A stretch of 64,000 nucleotides of DNA from positions 310,001 through 374,000 of the forward strand of contig NZ_SUPL01000004.1 of NCBI RefSeq assembly GCF_005047595.1. The letters are read 5' to 3'. The notes under the pieces are model-generated. The model had not been told where the DNA came from. It saw only the letters and a list, made by a program, of their open reading frames with translations, and did no database searches. Position 1 is the first letter of the stretch. Every line of letters starts with the position of its first letter. The DNA is from Pontimicrobium aquaticum (lineage in GTDB: Bacteria > Bacteroidota > Bacteroidia > Flavobacteriales > Flavobacteriaceae). Below, piece after piece: positions 24,916-33,710 of the stretch. The translations under genes and the position numbers were made by a program.

Positions 24916-25557
24916 TTAATTTTTATCTTCCAAAAGCGGTACAAATCTAAAATCACCTAATTCATGCTTTTCAAATTCTTTAGCACCTTTTCTAATAAAC
25001 AAGGTCATTATTTGTACATCGTCTCCAACAGGAATTACTAACCTTCCTCCTATTTTTAATTGAGCCAACAAAGGCTTAGGCACAAAAGGTGCTCCAGCAG
25101 TAACAATAATACCATCAAAAGGAGCTTCTTCAGGTAAACCTTTATAACCATCGCCAAAAATGAGTTTTTTTGGCCTGTATCCTAATTTTGGTAAAAACTT
25201 ACTTGTTTTTTTAAAAAGTTCTTGCTGGCGTTCAATACTATACACTTTAGCGCCCAACTCACAAAGTACAGCGGCTTGGTACCCACTTCCAGTACCAATT
25301 TCTAGAATTTTATCTCCTTTTTTTACGTGCAATAACTCCGTTTGAAACGCTACTGTATAAGGTTGCGAAATAGTTTGGTCGGCAGCAATAGGAAACGCTT
25401 TATCTTGATATGCATGATCTAAAAATCCAGAGTCCATAAATAAATGCCTCGGTATGTTTCCAATAGCTTCAAGCACATTTTCGTCTTTTATGCCTTTAGA
25501 TTTTACTATTTCTACTAGTTTTTGTCGGAGTCCTTTATGCTTAAATGTATCTTTCAA
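24916..25557 (-). CDS. pcm: Protein-L-isoaspartate O-methyltransferase
   Basis: Methylates L-isoaspartyl residues in damaged proteins using S-adenosylmethionine. At 213 residues it has normal length. Motifs: GIKDENVLEAIGNIPRHLF, AFPIAADQTISQPYTVAFQTELL with the substrate loop, EIGTGSGYQAAVL as the SAM-binding motif I, and FDGIIVTAGAP with GGRLVIPVGD. It is a single gene on the minus strand between a convergent acetyltransferase and a divergent oxidoreductase. Confidence 0.95.
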   Translation of the reverse strand: MKDTFKHKGLRQKLVEIVKSKGIKDENVLEAIGNIPRHLFMDSGFLDHAYQDKAFPIAADQTISQPYTVAFQTELLHVKKGDKILEIGTGSGYQAAVLCELGAKVYSIERQQELFKKTSKFLPKLGYRPKKLIFGDGYKGLPEEAPFDGIIVTAGAPFVPKPLLAQLKIGGRLVIPVGDDVQIMTLFIRKGAKEFEKHELGDFRFVPLLEDKN

Positions 25558-25664
25558 GAGTTGTTAATTAGCTTGCTAAAATTAGCCAAAATCTTAATGA
25601 TAAAAAACAAGATTTACATTAAATTTTAAATAAAAAATCAGTCCAAAAAAAGCATAAAAAATCT

Positions 25665-25672
25665 TATTTTTG
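25665..25672 (+). promoter_or_regulatory. Predicted -7 promoter element of the 25.7-35.1 kb operon
   Basis: TATTTTTG, an exact TAnnTTTG match, 15 bases upstream of the ATG at 25688. The next eight genes on the same strand are separated by few or no bases, so it probably drives a long transcript. Confidence 0.55.
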
Positions 25673-25687
25673 TTGAAAACGATAAAC

Positions 25688-26656
25688 ATGCTAAAAGCTG
25701 GTGTACTTGGTGCAGGCCACCTTGGAAAAATTCATTTACGACTTTTAAATCAATCTGACAAATATGAACTTGTAGGTTTTTACGATGCAGATGAAACCAA
25801 TGCAAAAAATGTTGAGGCTGAATTTGGTTACAAATACTTCAATTCTATTGATGCACTAATAGAAGCTGTTGACATGGTAGATATTGTAACGCCTACACTA
25901 TCACATTACGATTGTGCACTTAAAGCCATTGCTAATGGCAAGCATGTGTTTATTGAAAAACCCATTACGAATACAGTTGAAGAAGCCGAAGATATTCGTG
26001 AACTTTTAGCTAAACATAACTTAAGAGGTCAAGTTGGGCACGTAGAGCGATTTAATCCTGCGTTTATAGGAGTTAAAGATCAAATAATAAACCCAATGTT
26101 TATTGAAACACATCGTTTAGCAGAATTCAATCCTCGAGGAACTGATGTTCCTGTGGTGTTAGATTTAATGATTCATGATATTGATATTATTCTTAGCGTT
26201 GTAAATTCTAAAGTGAAGCATGTGTCTGCAAGTGGTGTCTCTGTTATTAGTGAAACACCAGATATTGCTAATGCTAGAATTGAATTTGAAAATGGTTGTG
26301 TGGCAAACCTTACAGCTAGTAGAATATCATTAAAAAACATGAGAAAATCTCGATTTTTTCAAAAGGACGCTTATATTTCAGTAGATTTTTTAGAAAAGAA
26401 ATGTGAAGTCGTAAAAATGAAAGATGCACCTGAAAATCCAGGAGATTTCGATATGATACTTCAAAACGCTGAAGGTATAAAAAAGCAAATCTATTTTGAC
26501 AATCCTCAAATTTCTAACAATAATGCCATCTTAGACGAGCTTGAAACTTTTGCTCACGCTATTAACACCAACACCACACCTGTTGTAACATTGAATGACG
26601 GAACCGAAGCGTTACGTGTAGCTACACAAATAATAAATTGTTTTAACCAAAAATAG
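25688..26656 (+). CDS. Gfo/Idh/MocA-family NAD(P)-dependent oxidoreductase
   Basis: A 322-residue protein starting at the ATG at 25688; an in-frame TTG at 25670 overlaps the promoter element. The Rossmann motif GVLGAGHLGKIH is followed by a conserved EKPIT (FIEKPITNTVEEAEDI) and by VGHVERFNPAF, then the C-terminal beta-sheet domain. This Bacteroidota subgroup is often placed next to a 3-hydroxyacyl-CoA dehydrogenase gene, as here. Substrate unknown, probably a sugar or cyclitol derivative by family analogy. First gene of the operon, 8 bases before the next start. Confidence 0.85.
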   Translation: MLKAGVLGAGHLGKIHLRLLNQSDKYELVGFYDADETNAKNVEAEFGYKYFNSIDALIEAVDMVDIVTPTLSHYDCALKAIANGKHVFIEKPITNTVEEAEDIRELLAKHNLRGQVGHVERFNPAFIGVKDQIINPMFIETHRLAEFNPRGTDVPVVLDLMIHDIDIILSVVNSKVKHVSASGVSVISETPDIANARIEFENGCVANLTASRISLKNMRKSRFFQKDAYISVDFLEKKCEVVKMKDAPENPGDFDMILQNAEGIKKQIYFDNPQISNNNAILDELETFAHAINTNTTPVVTLNDGTEALRVATQIINCFNQK

Positions 26657-26664
26657 ATAGATTA

Positions 26665-27552
26665 ATGAAAAATGTTGCAGTCATTGGAGCTGGAACCATG
26701 GGAAATGGTATTGCTCATACATTTGCACAAAGCGGATTTAAAGTACAATTAATAGATATAAGCGATGCTGCTCTAAAAAAAGGAATAGATACTATTACCA
26801 AGAATTTAGACAGAATGGTCGCTAAAGAAAGAATTACTGAAGCGCAAAAAGAAGAAACGCTCTCTAATATTACAACCTATACAAGCATCAATGAAGGTGT
26901 TGAATATGCTAGTTTAGTAGTTGAAGCTGCTACCGAAAATATTGATTTAAAACTAAATATATTTAAGCAGCTAGATGAAGCTTGTCCTGAAGACACCATA
27001 CTTGCAACCAATACATCCTCAATTTCAATCACACAAATTGCAGCTGTAACTTCAAGACCAGACATGGTCATTGGTATGCACTTTATGAATCCTGTACCAA
27101 TCATGAAATTGGTAGAAATAATTCGTGGTTATAATACTAGCGATGAAGTCACGAAGCTAATTATGGATATGTCAACTACGCTAGGTAAAATTCCTGTTGA
27201 AGTAAATGATTATCCAGGTTTTGTGGCTAACAGAATTTTAATGCCAATGCTTAACGAATCTATTGAAACACTATACAATGGTGTTGCAGGCGTGCAAGAA
27301 ATTGATACCGTAATGAAACTTGGAATGGCGCATCCAATGGGACCCTTACAACTAGCCGATTTTATTGGCTTAGATGTATGTTTTTCGATTCTTAATGTAA
27401 TGTACGACGGGTTTAAAAATCCAAAATATGCACCTTGCCCACTATTAGTAAATATGGTACGTGCAGGAAAATTAGGCATAAAATCTGGTGAGGGGTTTTA
27501 TGATTATTCTGAAAGTAGAAAAGCCGAAAAAGTAGCTAAACAATTTTCGTAA
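26665..27552 (+). CDS. 3-hydroxyacyl-CoA (3-hydroxybutyryl-CoA) dehydrogenase
   Basis: A 295-residue single-function 3-hydroxyacyl-CoA dehydrogenase. It has the N-terminal NAD motif VIGAGTMGNGIAHTFA, the catalytic region VIGMHFMNPVPIMKLVEI with its His, and the C-terminal dimerisation domain with GFVANRILMPMLNE and a closing KSGEGFYDY. The length and lack of a hydratase domain fit Hbd/PaaH enzymes that oxidise (S)-3-hydroxyacyl-CoA in short-chain fatty acid or aromatic catabolism. No partner thiolase or hydratase is adjacent, so its pathway here is uncertain. Confidence 0.93.
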   Translation: MKNVAVIGAGTMGNGIAHTFAQSGFKVQLIDISDAALKKGIDTITKNLDRMVAKERITEAQKEETLSNITTYTSINEGVEYASLVVEAATENIDLKLNIFKQLDEACPEDTILATNTSSISITQIAAVTSRPDMVIGMHFMNPVPIMKLVEIIRGYNTSDEVTKLIMDMSTTLGKIPVEVNDYPGFVANRILMPMLNESIETLYNGVAGVQEIDTVMKLGMAHPMGPLQLADFIGLDVCFSILNVMYDGFKNPKYAPCPLLVNMVRAGKLGIKSGEGFYDYSESRKAEKVAKQFS

Positions 27553-27558
27553 ACTATT

Positions 27559-28785
27559 TTGGCTAGCATAATTCCTTTTAAAGCAGTTCGTCCTACACGA
27601 GATAAAGTAAGTCTTGTGGCTTCACGTTCATACCAAACCTATACACAAGCCGAACGTGAAGCAAGATTAGATTATAATCCGTTTTCGTTTTTACATATTG
27701 TAAACCCAGGATATAAATATGATTTGGAGTTGAAAGGAGAAGATCGCTATAAACTCGTTAAAAATAGGTATTTAGAGTTTAAAGAAGATGCTATTTTTAT
27801 GCAAGATAACTTACCATCTTTTTATGTATATAAAATTGTAAATCGTGAAGGGAATGAGTTTAATGGCATCGTTGCTGCAGCCAGTATAGATGATTACGAA
27901 AAAGATGTTATAAAAAAACATGAAGACACCATCGAGTATAGAGAAGTAGTATTTAAAGAATATTTAAAAACAGTAGGCTTCAATGCCGAACCTGTTCTAC
28001 TTACCTATCCTGATAATGACAAACTATCTTCAATTATTAGTGACACTCAAAAAGAACGTCCTGAGTACGAATTTACCACAACCTATAGAGATACACACTA
28101 TTTATGGGTTATTAATGATGCAGAAAAACTTGAAGTAATTAGCTCCGAGTTTTCAAAAATAAATAGACTTTATATCGCTGATGGTCATCATAGATCTGCC
28201 TCTTCAGTTCTTTTATCAAAAGAGTTTGAAGAGCAAAGTTTAAATAACTCCTATAATTATTTTATGAGTTATTTAATTCCAGAATCTGAGCTACTTATTC
28301 ACGAATTTAATAGATTGGTTAAAGACTTAAACGGAATGAGTAAAGAGGCTTTTTTAATAAAGCTGGATGCAATGTTTAGAATTGAAAATAGAGGAGCAAT
28401 ACTTTATAAACCATCAAAAAAGCATCATTTTAGTATGTATTTAGATGGTGAATTTTACTCGCTGTATCTTAGAAAAGCAAACTACAACATTAGCAATGCC
28501 TTAGATGCTTTAGACACACAAATTCTTTACAAAACTATATTACAGCCAATTTTAGGGATTTCAGACATGCGTAATGATAAACGGTTAGATTATTCGCATG
28601 GAAAAAGCGATTTAGTAACTATAAAAAGTAAAGTAGATAGTGGCGAATTTAAAGTTGGCTTTGGTCTTGTACCTGTTTCTATTGATGAGTTAAAATCTAT
28701 TGCCGACGAACACTTAATAATGCCTCCTAAAAGCACTTTCATTGAACCAAAATTACGCAGTGGTGTAACAATTTATGAATTTTAA
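27559..28785 (+). CDS. DUF1015 family protein
   Basis: A 408-residue protein starting at TTG (27559), 6 bases after the preceding stop; there is no ATG near the family N terminus. It opens with IIPFKAVRPTRDKV and NPFSFLHIVNPG, and carries the hallmark IADGHHRSASSVLL in the middle and YSHGKSDLV near the end, all typical of DUF1015. The family is widespread in bacteria and archaea and often found near serine or PLP-related genes, but its biochemical role is not established. The ADGHHR motif suggests a catalytic or metal-binding centre (inference). It overlaps or abuts yggS downstream. Confidence 0.85.
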   Translation: MASIIPFKAVRPTRDKVSLVASRSYQTYTQAEREARLDYNPFSFLHIVNPGYKYDLELKGEDRYKLVKNRYLEFKEDAIFMQDNLPSFYVYKIVNREGNEFNGIVAAASIDDYEKDVIKKHEDTIEYREVVFKEYLKTVGFNAEPVLLTYPDNDKLSSIISDTQKERPEYEFTTTYRDTHYLWVINDAEKLEVISSEFSKINRLYIADGHHRSASSVLLSKEFEEQSLNNSYNYFMSYLIPESELLIHEFNRLVKDLNGMSKEAFLIKLDAMFRIENRGAILYKPSKKHHFSMYLDGEFYSLYLRKANYNISNALDALDTQILYKTILQPILGISDMRNDKRLDYSHGKSDLVTIKSKVDSGEFKVGFGLVPVSIDELKSIADEHLIMPPKSTFIEPKLRSGVTIYEF

Positions 28786-28786
28786 C

Positions 28787-29458
28787 ATGAGTATTCAAAA
28801 CAATCTTAACGACATAAAATCTCAACTTCCAGAACACGTTACCTTGGTAGCTGTATCTAAAACCAAACCTGTAAGCAACCTTTTGGAAGCCTATAATGCT
28901 GGTCAACGTATTTTTGGTGAAAATAAAATTCAGGAGATGGTTGAGAAATATGAACAAATGCCAAAAGATATACAGTGGCATATGATTGGCCATGTTCAGC
29001 GAAATAAAGTAAAATACATGGCTTCGTTCGTATCTTTAATTCATGGGGTTGATAACTTTAAACTCTTAAAAGAAATTAACAAGCAAGCAAAAAAACACAA
29101 TAGAATTATTAATTGCTTATTACAAATTAAAATAGCCAGTGAAGAGTCTAAGTTTGGAATGACTTTAAATGAAGCAGAAGACATTTTGAATTCTGCTGAT
29201 TTTTCAGAACTTAAAAACATAAAAGTAGTTGGCTTGATGGGAATGGCAACATTTACTGAGGATCTAAATCAAATTGAAAAAGAATTCAAGTTATTAAAAA
29301 CCTCTTTTGATAGATTAAAAATACTGCAAACTGCAAACTGCAAACTGCAAACTGTTTCCATGGGAATGAGTGGTGATTATAAACTTGCTATAGATTGTGG
29401 AAGTAACATGGTAAGAATAGGAAGTAGTATATTTGGAACTCGTAACTATTCTAATTAA
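28787..29458 (+). CDS. YggS/PROSC-family PLP-binding protein, with an internal 7-bp repeat
   Basis: A 223-residue single-domain TIM-barrel protein that binds pyridoxal phosphate and helps keep B6 vitamers balanced. The PLP lysine lies in LVAVSKTKP near residue 30. FGENKIQEM, WHMIGHVQRNK and the phosphate-binding end SMGMSGDY, RIGSSIFG are conserved. I prefer the ATG at 28787; an ATG at 28775 overlaps the previous stop. Just before SMGMSGDY the family's variable loop is encoded by 4.6 copies of the 7-bp unit ACTGCAA (LQTANCKLQT), so gain or loss of one unit would shift the frame and destroy the C terminus. Confidence 0.92.
   Translation: MSIQNNLNDIKSQLPEHVTLVAVSKTKPVSNLLEAYNAGQRIFGENKIQEMVEKYEQMPKDIQWHMIGHVQRNKVKYMASFVSLIHGVDNFKLLKEINKQAKKHNRIINCLLQIKIASEESKFGMTLNEAEDILNSADFSELKNIKVVGLMGMATFTEDLNQIEKEFKLLKTSFDRLKILQTANCKLQTVSMGMSGDYKLAIDCGSNMVRIGSSIFGTRNYSN
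29323..29354 (+). repeat. 7-bp tandem repeat inside yggS
   Basis: Four perfect ACTGCAA units followed by ACTG. The unit length is not a multiple of three, so slippage by one or two units would cause a frameshift. The present number keeps yggS open through its conserved C-terminal motif. Confidence 0.9.
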
Positions 29459-29470
29459 AAAAGCAATACT

Positions 29471-30859
29471 ATATATTCAATCTTAGACATAGAGACTACT
29501 GGTGGAAAGTACAACGAAGAAGGTATTACCGAAATTGCAATCTATAAGTTTGATGGCCATGAGGTTGTTGATCAATTTATTTCTCTCATAAACCCAGAAA
29601 GAGAAATTCAACCTTTTGTGGTAAACCTTACTGGCATTAATAGTAATATGTTGCGAAATGCTCCTAAATTTTATGAAGTAGCAAAACGTATTGTCGAAAT
29701 TACCGAAGGCACTATTTTAGTAGCACATAATGCGCAATTTGATTATCGCATATTGCGTACCGAGTTTAGACGATTAGGCTTTGATTTTAGTAAAAAAAGT
29801 CTTTGTACAGTTGAATTAGCTAAAGATTTAATTCCAAATGAAGATTCTTACAGCTTAGGTAAATTAACAAGATCCCTAGGCATTCCTGTAAGTGATAGAC
29901 ATAGAGCTGCTGGTGATGCACAAGCAACAGTAAAGCTGTTTAAAATGCTACTTGCCAAAGATTTAGAGAAGAATATTATTAAGGAATCCATAAGGTTAGA
30001 ACCAAAATACCAGATGGAACCTAAACTGTTGGATATTATTGATTCTCTTCCCTCAATAACTGGCGTCTATTATATGCACAATAAAAATGGTGATATTATT
30101 TATATTGGCAAAAGTAAAAACATTAGAAAACGTGTTAATCAGCATTTTACAAGTAGTAATCCAAAGTCAAAAAAAATGCAATTGCAAGTAGCTGCAGTAA
30201 CCTACGAAGACACAGGAAGCGAACTTGTGGCATTACTTAAAGAAAGCGAAGAAATAAAGCGAAACAAACCATTTTTTAATAGCGCTTTAAAGCGCTCTAT
30301 TTTTTCTCACGGTTTATATAGCTATACTGATGAAAATGGATATTTAAACTTAAAAGTATCACACGTTAATAGAAAGGGGACACCAATTATTACGTTTTCT
30401 AATATGCGCAGTGCAAAAAGCTTTATTACTAAATTGGTAGATGAACACAACTTATGTCAAAAACTTTCAGGATTACACTATACGAGTAGTAACTGTTTTA
30501 ATTACACAATCAAACAATGTCAAGGAGCTTGTATTGATGAAGAACACTATGAAAACTATAACAAAAGAGTATTAAGCATAGTTAATTATTACAAGTTTAA
30601 TAATCAAAGTATGGTTATTGTAGATCGTGGTAGAGCTGTTGACGAACGTAGTGCTGTATTAATAGAAAATGGTATGTTTAAAGGTGTTGGGTTTTATAAT
30701 TTGAATTACCAAATTAATAATTTGGATGTATTACAAAACATTATTACACCAATGGAGCATAATAGAGACGCTCAACATATTATTCAAACCTATTTAAGAA
30801 GAAAGCAACATAAATTAAAAATCGTTAACCTAAATGATCAACATGAAACAAATTCTTAA
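29471..30859 (+). CDS. DEDDh exonuclease + GIY-YIG nuclease fusion (UvrC/Cho-like), apparent ATA start
   Basis: Residues ~1-165 form an epsilon/DnaQ-like 3'-5' exonuclease: Exo I DIETTGG, Exo II VAHNAQFDYR, Exo III HRAAGDA. Residues ~195-280 form a GIY-YIG endonuclease (GVYYMHNKNGDIIYIGKSKNIRKR, cut here as in UvrC/Cho). The C-terminal part is UvrC-like with several Cys. The only standard start in frame is a GTG at 29618, which would delete the Exo I Asp/Glu. The coding match extends upstream to the ATA at 29471 (YSILDIETTGG follows), with no ATG, GTG or TTG between 29459 and 29618. The ATA may be the real start, giving 462 residues. Such proteins act in DNA repair or processing. It follows yggS by 12 bases. 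Confidence 0.75.
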   Translation: MYSILDIETTGGKYNEEGITEIAIYKFDGHEVVDQFISLINPEREIQPFVVNLTGINSNMLRNAPKFYEVAKRIVEITEGTILVAHNAQFDYRILRTEFRRLGFDFSKKSLCTVELAKDLIPNEDSYSLGKLTRSLGIPVSDRHRAAGDAQATVKLFKMLLAKDLEKNIIKESIRLEPKYQMEPKLLDIIDSLPSITGVYYMHNKNGDIIYIGKSKNIRKRVNQHFTSSNPKSKKMQLQVAAVTYEDTGSELVALLKESEEIKRNKPFFNSALKRSIFSHGLYSYTDENGYLNLKVSHVNRKGTPIITFSNMRSAKSFITKLVDEHNLCQKLSGLHYTSSNCFNYTIKQCQGACIDEEHYENYNKRVLSIVNYYKFNNQSMVIVDRGRAVDERSAVLIENGMFKGVGFYNLNYQINNLDVLQNIITPMEHNRDAQHIIQTYLRRKQHKLKIVNLNDQHETNS

Positions 30860-32837
30860 CTTACTCTGCATTCTATTTCTAATTCAATTAAATGCTCAAA
30901 GTAATTTCAACACATCAAGTTTCGAAGTCACTATGGGTGATTTACAAACTAACATTTACGCCAAAGATACTACTGCAAATGCCTTAGTTATTTACGAAAA
31001 AGGGAATAGTTATGTGCATAAAGAAACTTATAAGTTAGTTACTGAAATTGAGAGAAAGGTAAAGATTTTAAATAAAGAAGGTGAAAACGAATCAACAGTT
31101 GAAATTTACTTATATAATAGTGATGACAAAAAGCGCGAAGAAAAGATAAGTAAAATAGTTGCTAAGACCTATAATTTAGAAAATGGAAGTATTAGAAAGA
31201 CTTCTATTAGAGATAATGAAGTATTTAAAGAGGTTTATGATAAAAACAATACAATTGTAAAATTCACATTACCTAAAATTGCCTCAGGAAGTGTAATCAC
31301 ATATAGTTATAGATTAGAATCACCATTTATGTATAACTATAAAGAGTGGGAATTTCAAGAAGACATTCCAAAACTATATAGTGAATATAATACGAGTATT
31401 CCTGGTAACTATGAGTACAATATCAAGTTAGTTGGAGGGTTATCATTTTCAAAAAATGAAAGTGTTATCGAAAAAAAATGTTTGTCTGCAAATAGCAAGG
31501 TTACAGGAATGCAATCAGCTAGTGTGCCTTATGCAGATTGCGTTAACACAATTTATGCAATGGAAGATATTCCTGCCTTTATTGAAGAAAATTATATGAC
31601 CTCAAGTAAAAATTATCTATCAAAAATGGATTATGAGCTAAAAACAGTAACAAGCTTTAATGGTAGCAAAGATAGAATATCTCGTACTTGGAAAGAAGTT
31701 GATAAAGAATTAAAAGGCTACTCTAGTTTAGGTAGGCAGCTAAAAAAAGGGAATTTGATAAAAGATTTACTTGGAACTTCAATTACTGATGAACCTAACC
31801 AATTAAATAAAGCAAAAAAAATATATGATTTTGTACAAAAAAATTACACTTGGAATGAAGAGTATTTAAGACTAAGAGAAGCTCCTTTAAAAGATTTAAT
31901 AAAAAACAAATCCGGAAATGTTTCGCAAATAAATTTGCTTTTACACAATCTTTTTATTGAAAACGATATCAAATCTACACCTATCCTTTTATCGACTAGA
32001 GCCAACGGTTTTGCTACTAAATTATTTCCTGTAATATCAGAATTTAATTACTTAATTACACAAGTAGAAATAGATAATAAAACATTTTTACTAGATGCTA
32101 CTGATAGCTACCTAACTTTTGGACAGCTTCCTTTTAGATGTTTAAATGACTATGGAAGGCTTTTAGATTTAAAAAAAGGAAGCTCTTGGCTTGATATAAC
32201 AAAAACTACACCATCAATAATACAACACCAAGTAAATTTAAAATTTGACGACCAAGGAGCCTTAAAAGGAGTCGTTAATTCTAGATACACAGAATATTTT
32301 GCTTTAAATAAGAAAAAAGCATATTATACTAATCCAGAAGATTATTTAGAAGACTTTGAAAACAATTATTTAGACATTGAAGTAATTTCACATAAAGTGA
32401 AAAATCAAAATAATAATAGTGATAAATTTCAAGAATCTTATGAAATAAATTTTTCTGATTTAGACACATCGTCTAATATATTGTACTTAAACCCTTTTAT
32501 AAATAAGTTTATTTCAACTAATCCATTTAAGTTACAACAAAGAACTTACCCTATCGATTTCGGTTATAAAATGATCTATATGTATAATTTTCAATTAGAT
32601 TTAGGAGAAAATTATGAAATAGCAGAGCTTCCAGAAAGCAAAAGAATAAAGCTACCTAATAATACTGGTGATTATACTTTTGCTATTAATACAATTGGGA
32701 ATAAAGTAAATATTTCTTTAAAAATAAATACAAATGAAACCAGATACGCACCTGAATACTACCCTGCTTTAAAAGAGTTTATAAGCAATATTATAAATAC
32801 ACAAACAAATACATTGCTAACACTCAAGAAAAAGTAA
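30843..32837 (+). CDS. DUF3857 / transglutaminase-like secreted protein
   Basis: A 664-residue protein from the ATG at 30843, which gives a signal peptide (ending IQLNAQS); an ATG three codons earlier is possible. It overlaps the nuclease gene by 17 bases. Residues ~50-235 form the DUF3857 beta domain (YKLVTEIERKVKILNKEG, GSVITYSYRLESPF). Residues ~270-420 are transglutaminase-like (KAKKIYDFVQKNYTWNEEY, TFLLDATDSYLTFG). The position where active family members carry Cys reads SGNVSQINLLL, and the usual His of FNH is Tyr (FNYLI), so catalysis is doubtful. A C-terminal beta region follows. It is probably a periplasmic binding or structural protein of unknown partner. Confidence 0.75.
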   Translation: MKQILNLLCILFLIQLNAQSNFNTSSFEVTMGDLQTNIYAKDTTANALVIYEKGNSYVHKETYKLVTEIERKVKILNKEGENESTVEIYLYNSDDKKREEKISKIVAKTYNLENGSIRKTSIRDNEVFKEVYDKNNTIVKFTLPKIASGSVITYSYRLESPFMYNYKEWEFQEDIPKLYSEYNTSIPGNYEYNIKLVGGLSFSKNESVIEKKCLSANSKVTGMQSASVPYADCVNTIYAMEDIPAFIEENYMTSSKNYLSKMDYELKTVTSFNGSKDRISRTWKEVDKELKGYSSLGRQLKKGNLIKDLLGTSITDEPNQLNKAKKIYDFVQKNYTWNEEYLRLREAPLKDLIKNKSGNVSQINLLLHNLFIENDIKSTPILLSTRANGFATKLFPVISEFNYLITQVEIDNKTFLLDATDSYLTFGQLPFRCLNDYGRLLDLKKGSSWLDITKTTPSIIQHQVNLKFDDQGALKGVVNSRYTEYFALNKKKAYYTNPEDYLEDFENNYLDIEVISHKVKNQNNNSDKFQESYEINFSDLDTSSNILYLNPFINKFISTNPFKLQQRTYPIDFGYKMIYMYNFQLDLGENYEIAELPESKRIKLPNNTGDYTFAINTIGNKVNISLKINTNETRYAPEYYPALKEFISNIINTQTNTLLTLKKK

Positions 32838-32873
32838 TTAAACTTTTACTACATTTATAAAAAAATAACATTC

Positions 32874-33710
32874 TTGACTCAAGAAAAAACAAATAGTAAG
32901 TGGAGACATAAGCTTCATGAGATACTTTATGAGGCCGACACACCTTATGGAAGAGTCTTTAACATAGGTCTTTTTATAACTATCATTGCTAGCATCATTT
33001 TTGTAATGCTAGAAAGTATACAAAGTATAGACTCACAATACCATGACTTTTTAAATGCCGCAGAGTGGGTTATTACAATACTATTTTCGTTAGAATATAT
33101 TGCCAGAGTTATCACAGTAAAAAAACCTCTTAAATATATTTTTAGCTTTTTTGGAGTCATCGATTTATTATCAACTATCCCTAAGTATTTATCATTTTTC
33201 TTAGTTGGTGGTGCACACTCACTTGTAGCCTTAAGAGCCTTACGGTTATTAAGAGTGTTTAGAATTCTAAAATTAGCTAGATACATTGGTGAATCAACTA
33301 ATCTAACACGAGCTTTAAAAGCAAGTCGCGCCAAAATTTCGGTATTTATTTTGTTTGTTTTTATTTTATGCGTTATTCTAGGTACCATTATGTATCTCAT
33401 AGAAAGCGGTCAGGATAGTGGCTTTACAAGCATTCCGAGAAGTGTGTATTGGGCTATCGTAACGCTTACTACTGTAGGTTATGGAGATATTGCTCCTGTT
33501 TCTGCTTTAGGTCAATTAATATCATCATTTATTATGTTAATGGGTTATGCCATTTTAGCGGTGCCAACTGGAATAGTTTCGGCTGAAGTTGTTAGAATGA
33601 ATAAACATAATGTACACACTAACACACAGGCATGTCCATATTGCATGGAAGAAAAACACCGTGATGATGCTGAGTATTGCTATAGCTGTGGAAATAAATT
33701 AAATGAATAA
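32874..33710 (+). CDS. Voltage-gated potassium channel with C-terminal zinc ribbon
   Basis: A 278-residue six-helix channel starting at TTG (32874). S1-S3 are hydrophobic segments between ~25 and 115. S4 carries regularly spaced arginines (ALRALRLLRVFRILKLAR), and the pore loop has the K+ filter TTVGYGD before S6. After S6 the cytosolic tail holds CPYCMEEKHRDDAEYCYSCG, a pair of CxxC knuckles like a zinc ribbon, unusual as a channel ending. It overlaps miaA by 8 bases. Probably an inner-membrane K+ channel; gating by voltage is inferred from S4. Confidence 0.9.
   Translation: MTQEKTNSKWRHKLHEILYEADTPYGRVFNIGLFITIIASIIFVMLESIQSIDSQYHDFLNAAEWVITILFSLEYIARVITVKKPLKYIFSFFGVIDLLSTIPKYLSFFLVGGAHSLVALRALRLLRVFRILKLARYIGESTNLTRALKASRAKISVFILFVFILCVILGTIMYLIESGQDSGFTSIPRSVYWAIVTLTTVGYGDIAPVSALGQLISSFIMLMGYAILAVPTGIVSAEVVRMNKHNVHTNTQACPYCMEEKHRDDAEYCYSCGNKLNE

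Noticed and set aside
29323-29354. Tandem repeat as a CRISPR fragment or assembly error
   Set aside because: Units are contiguous 7-mers without spacers, and the yggS frame stays open with the right C-terminal motif, so there is no sign of an error.
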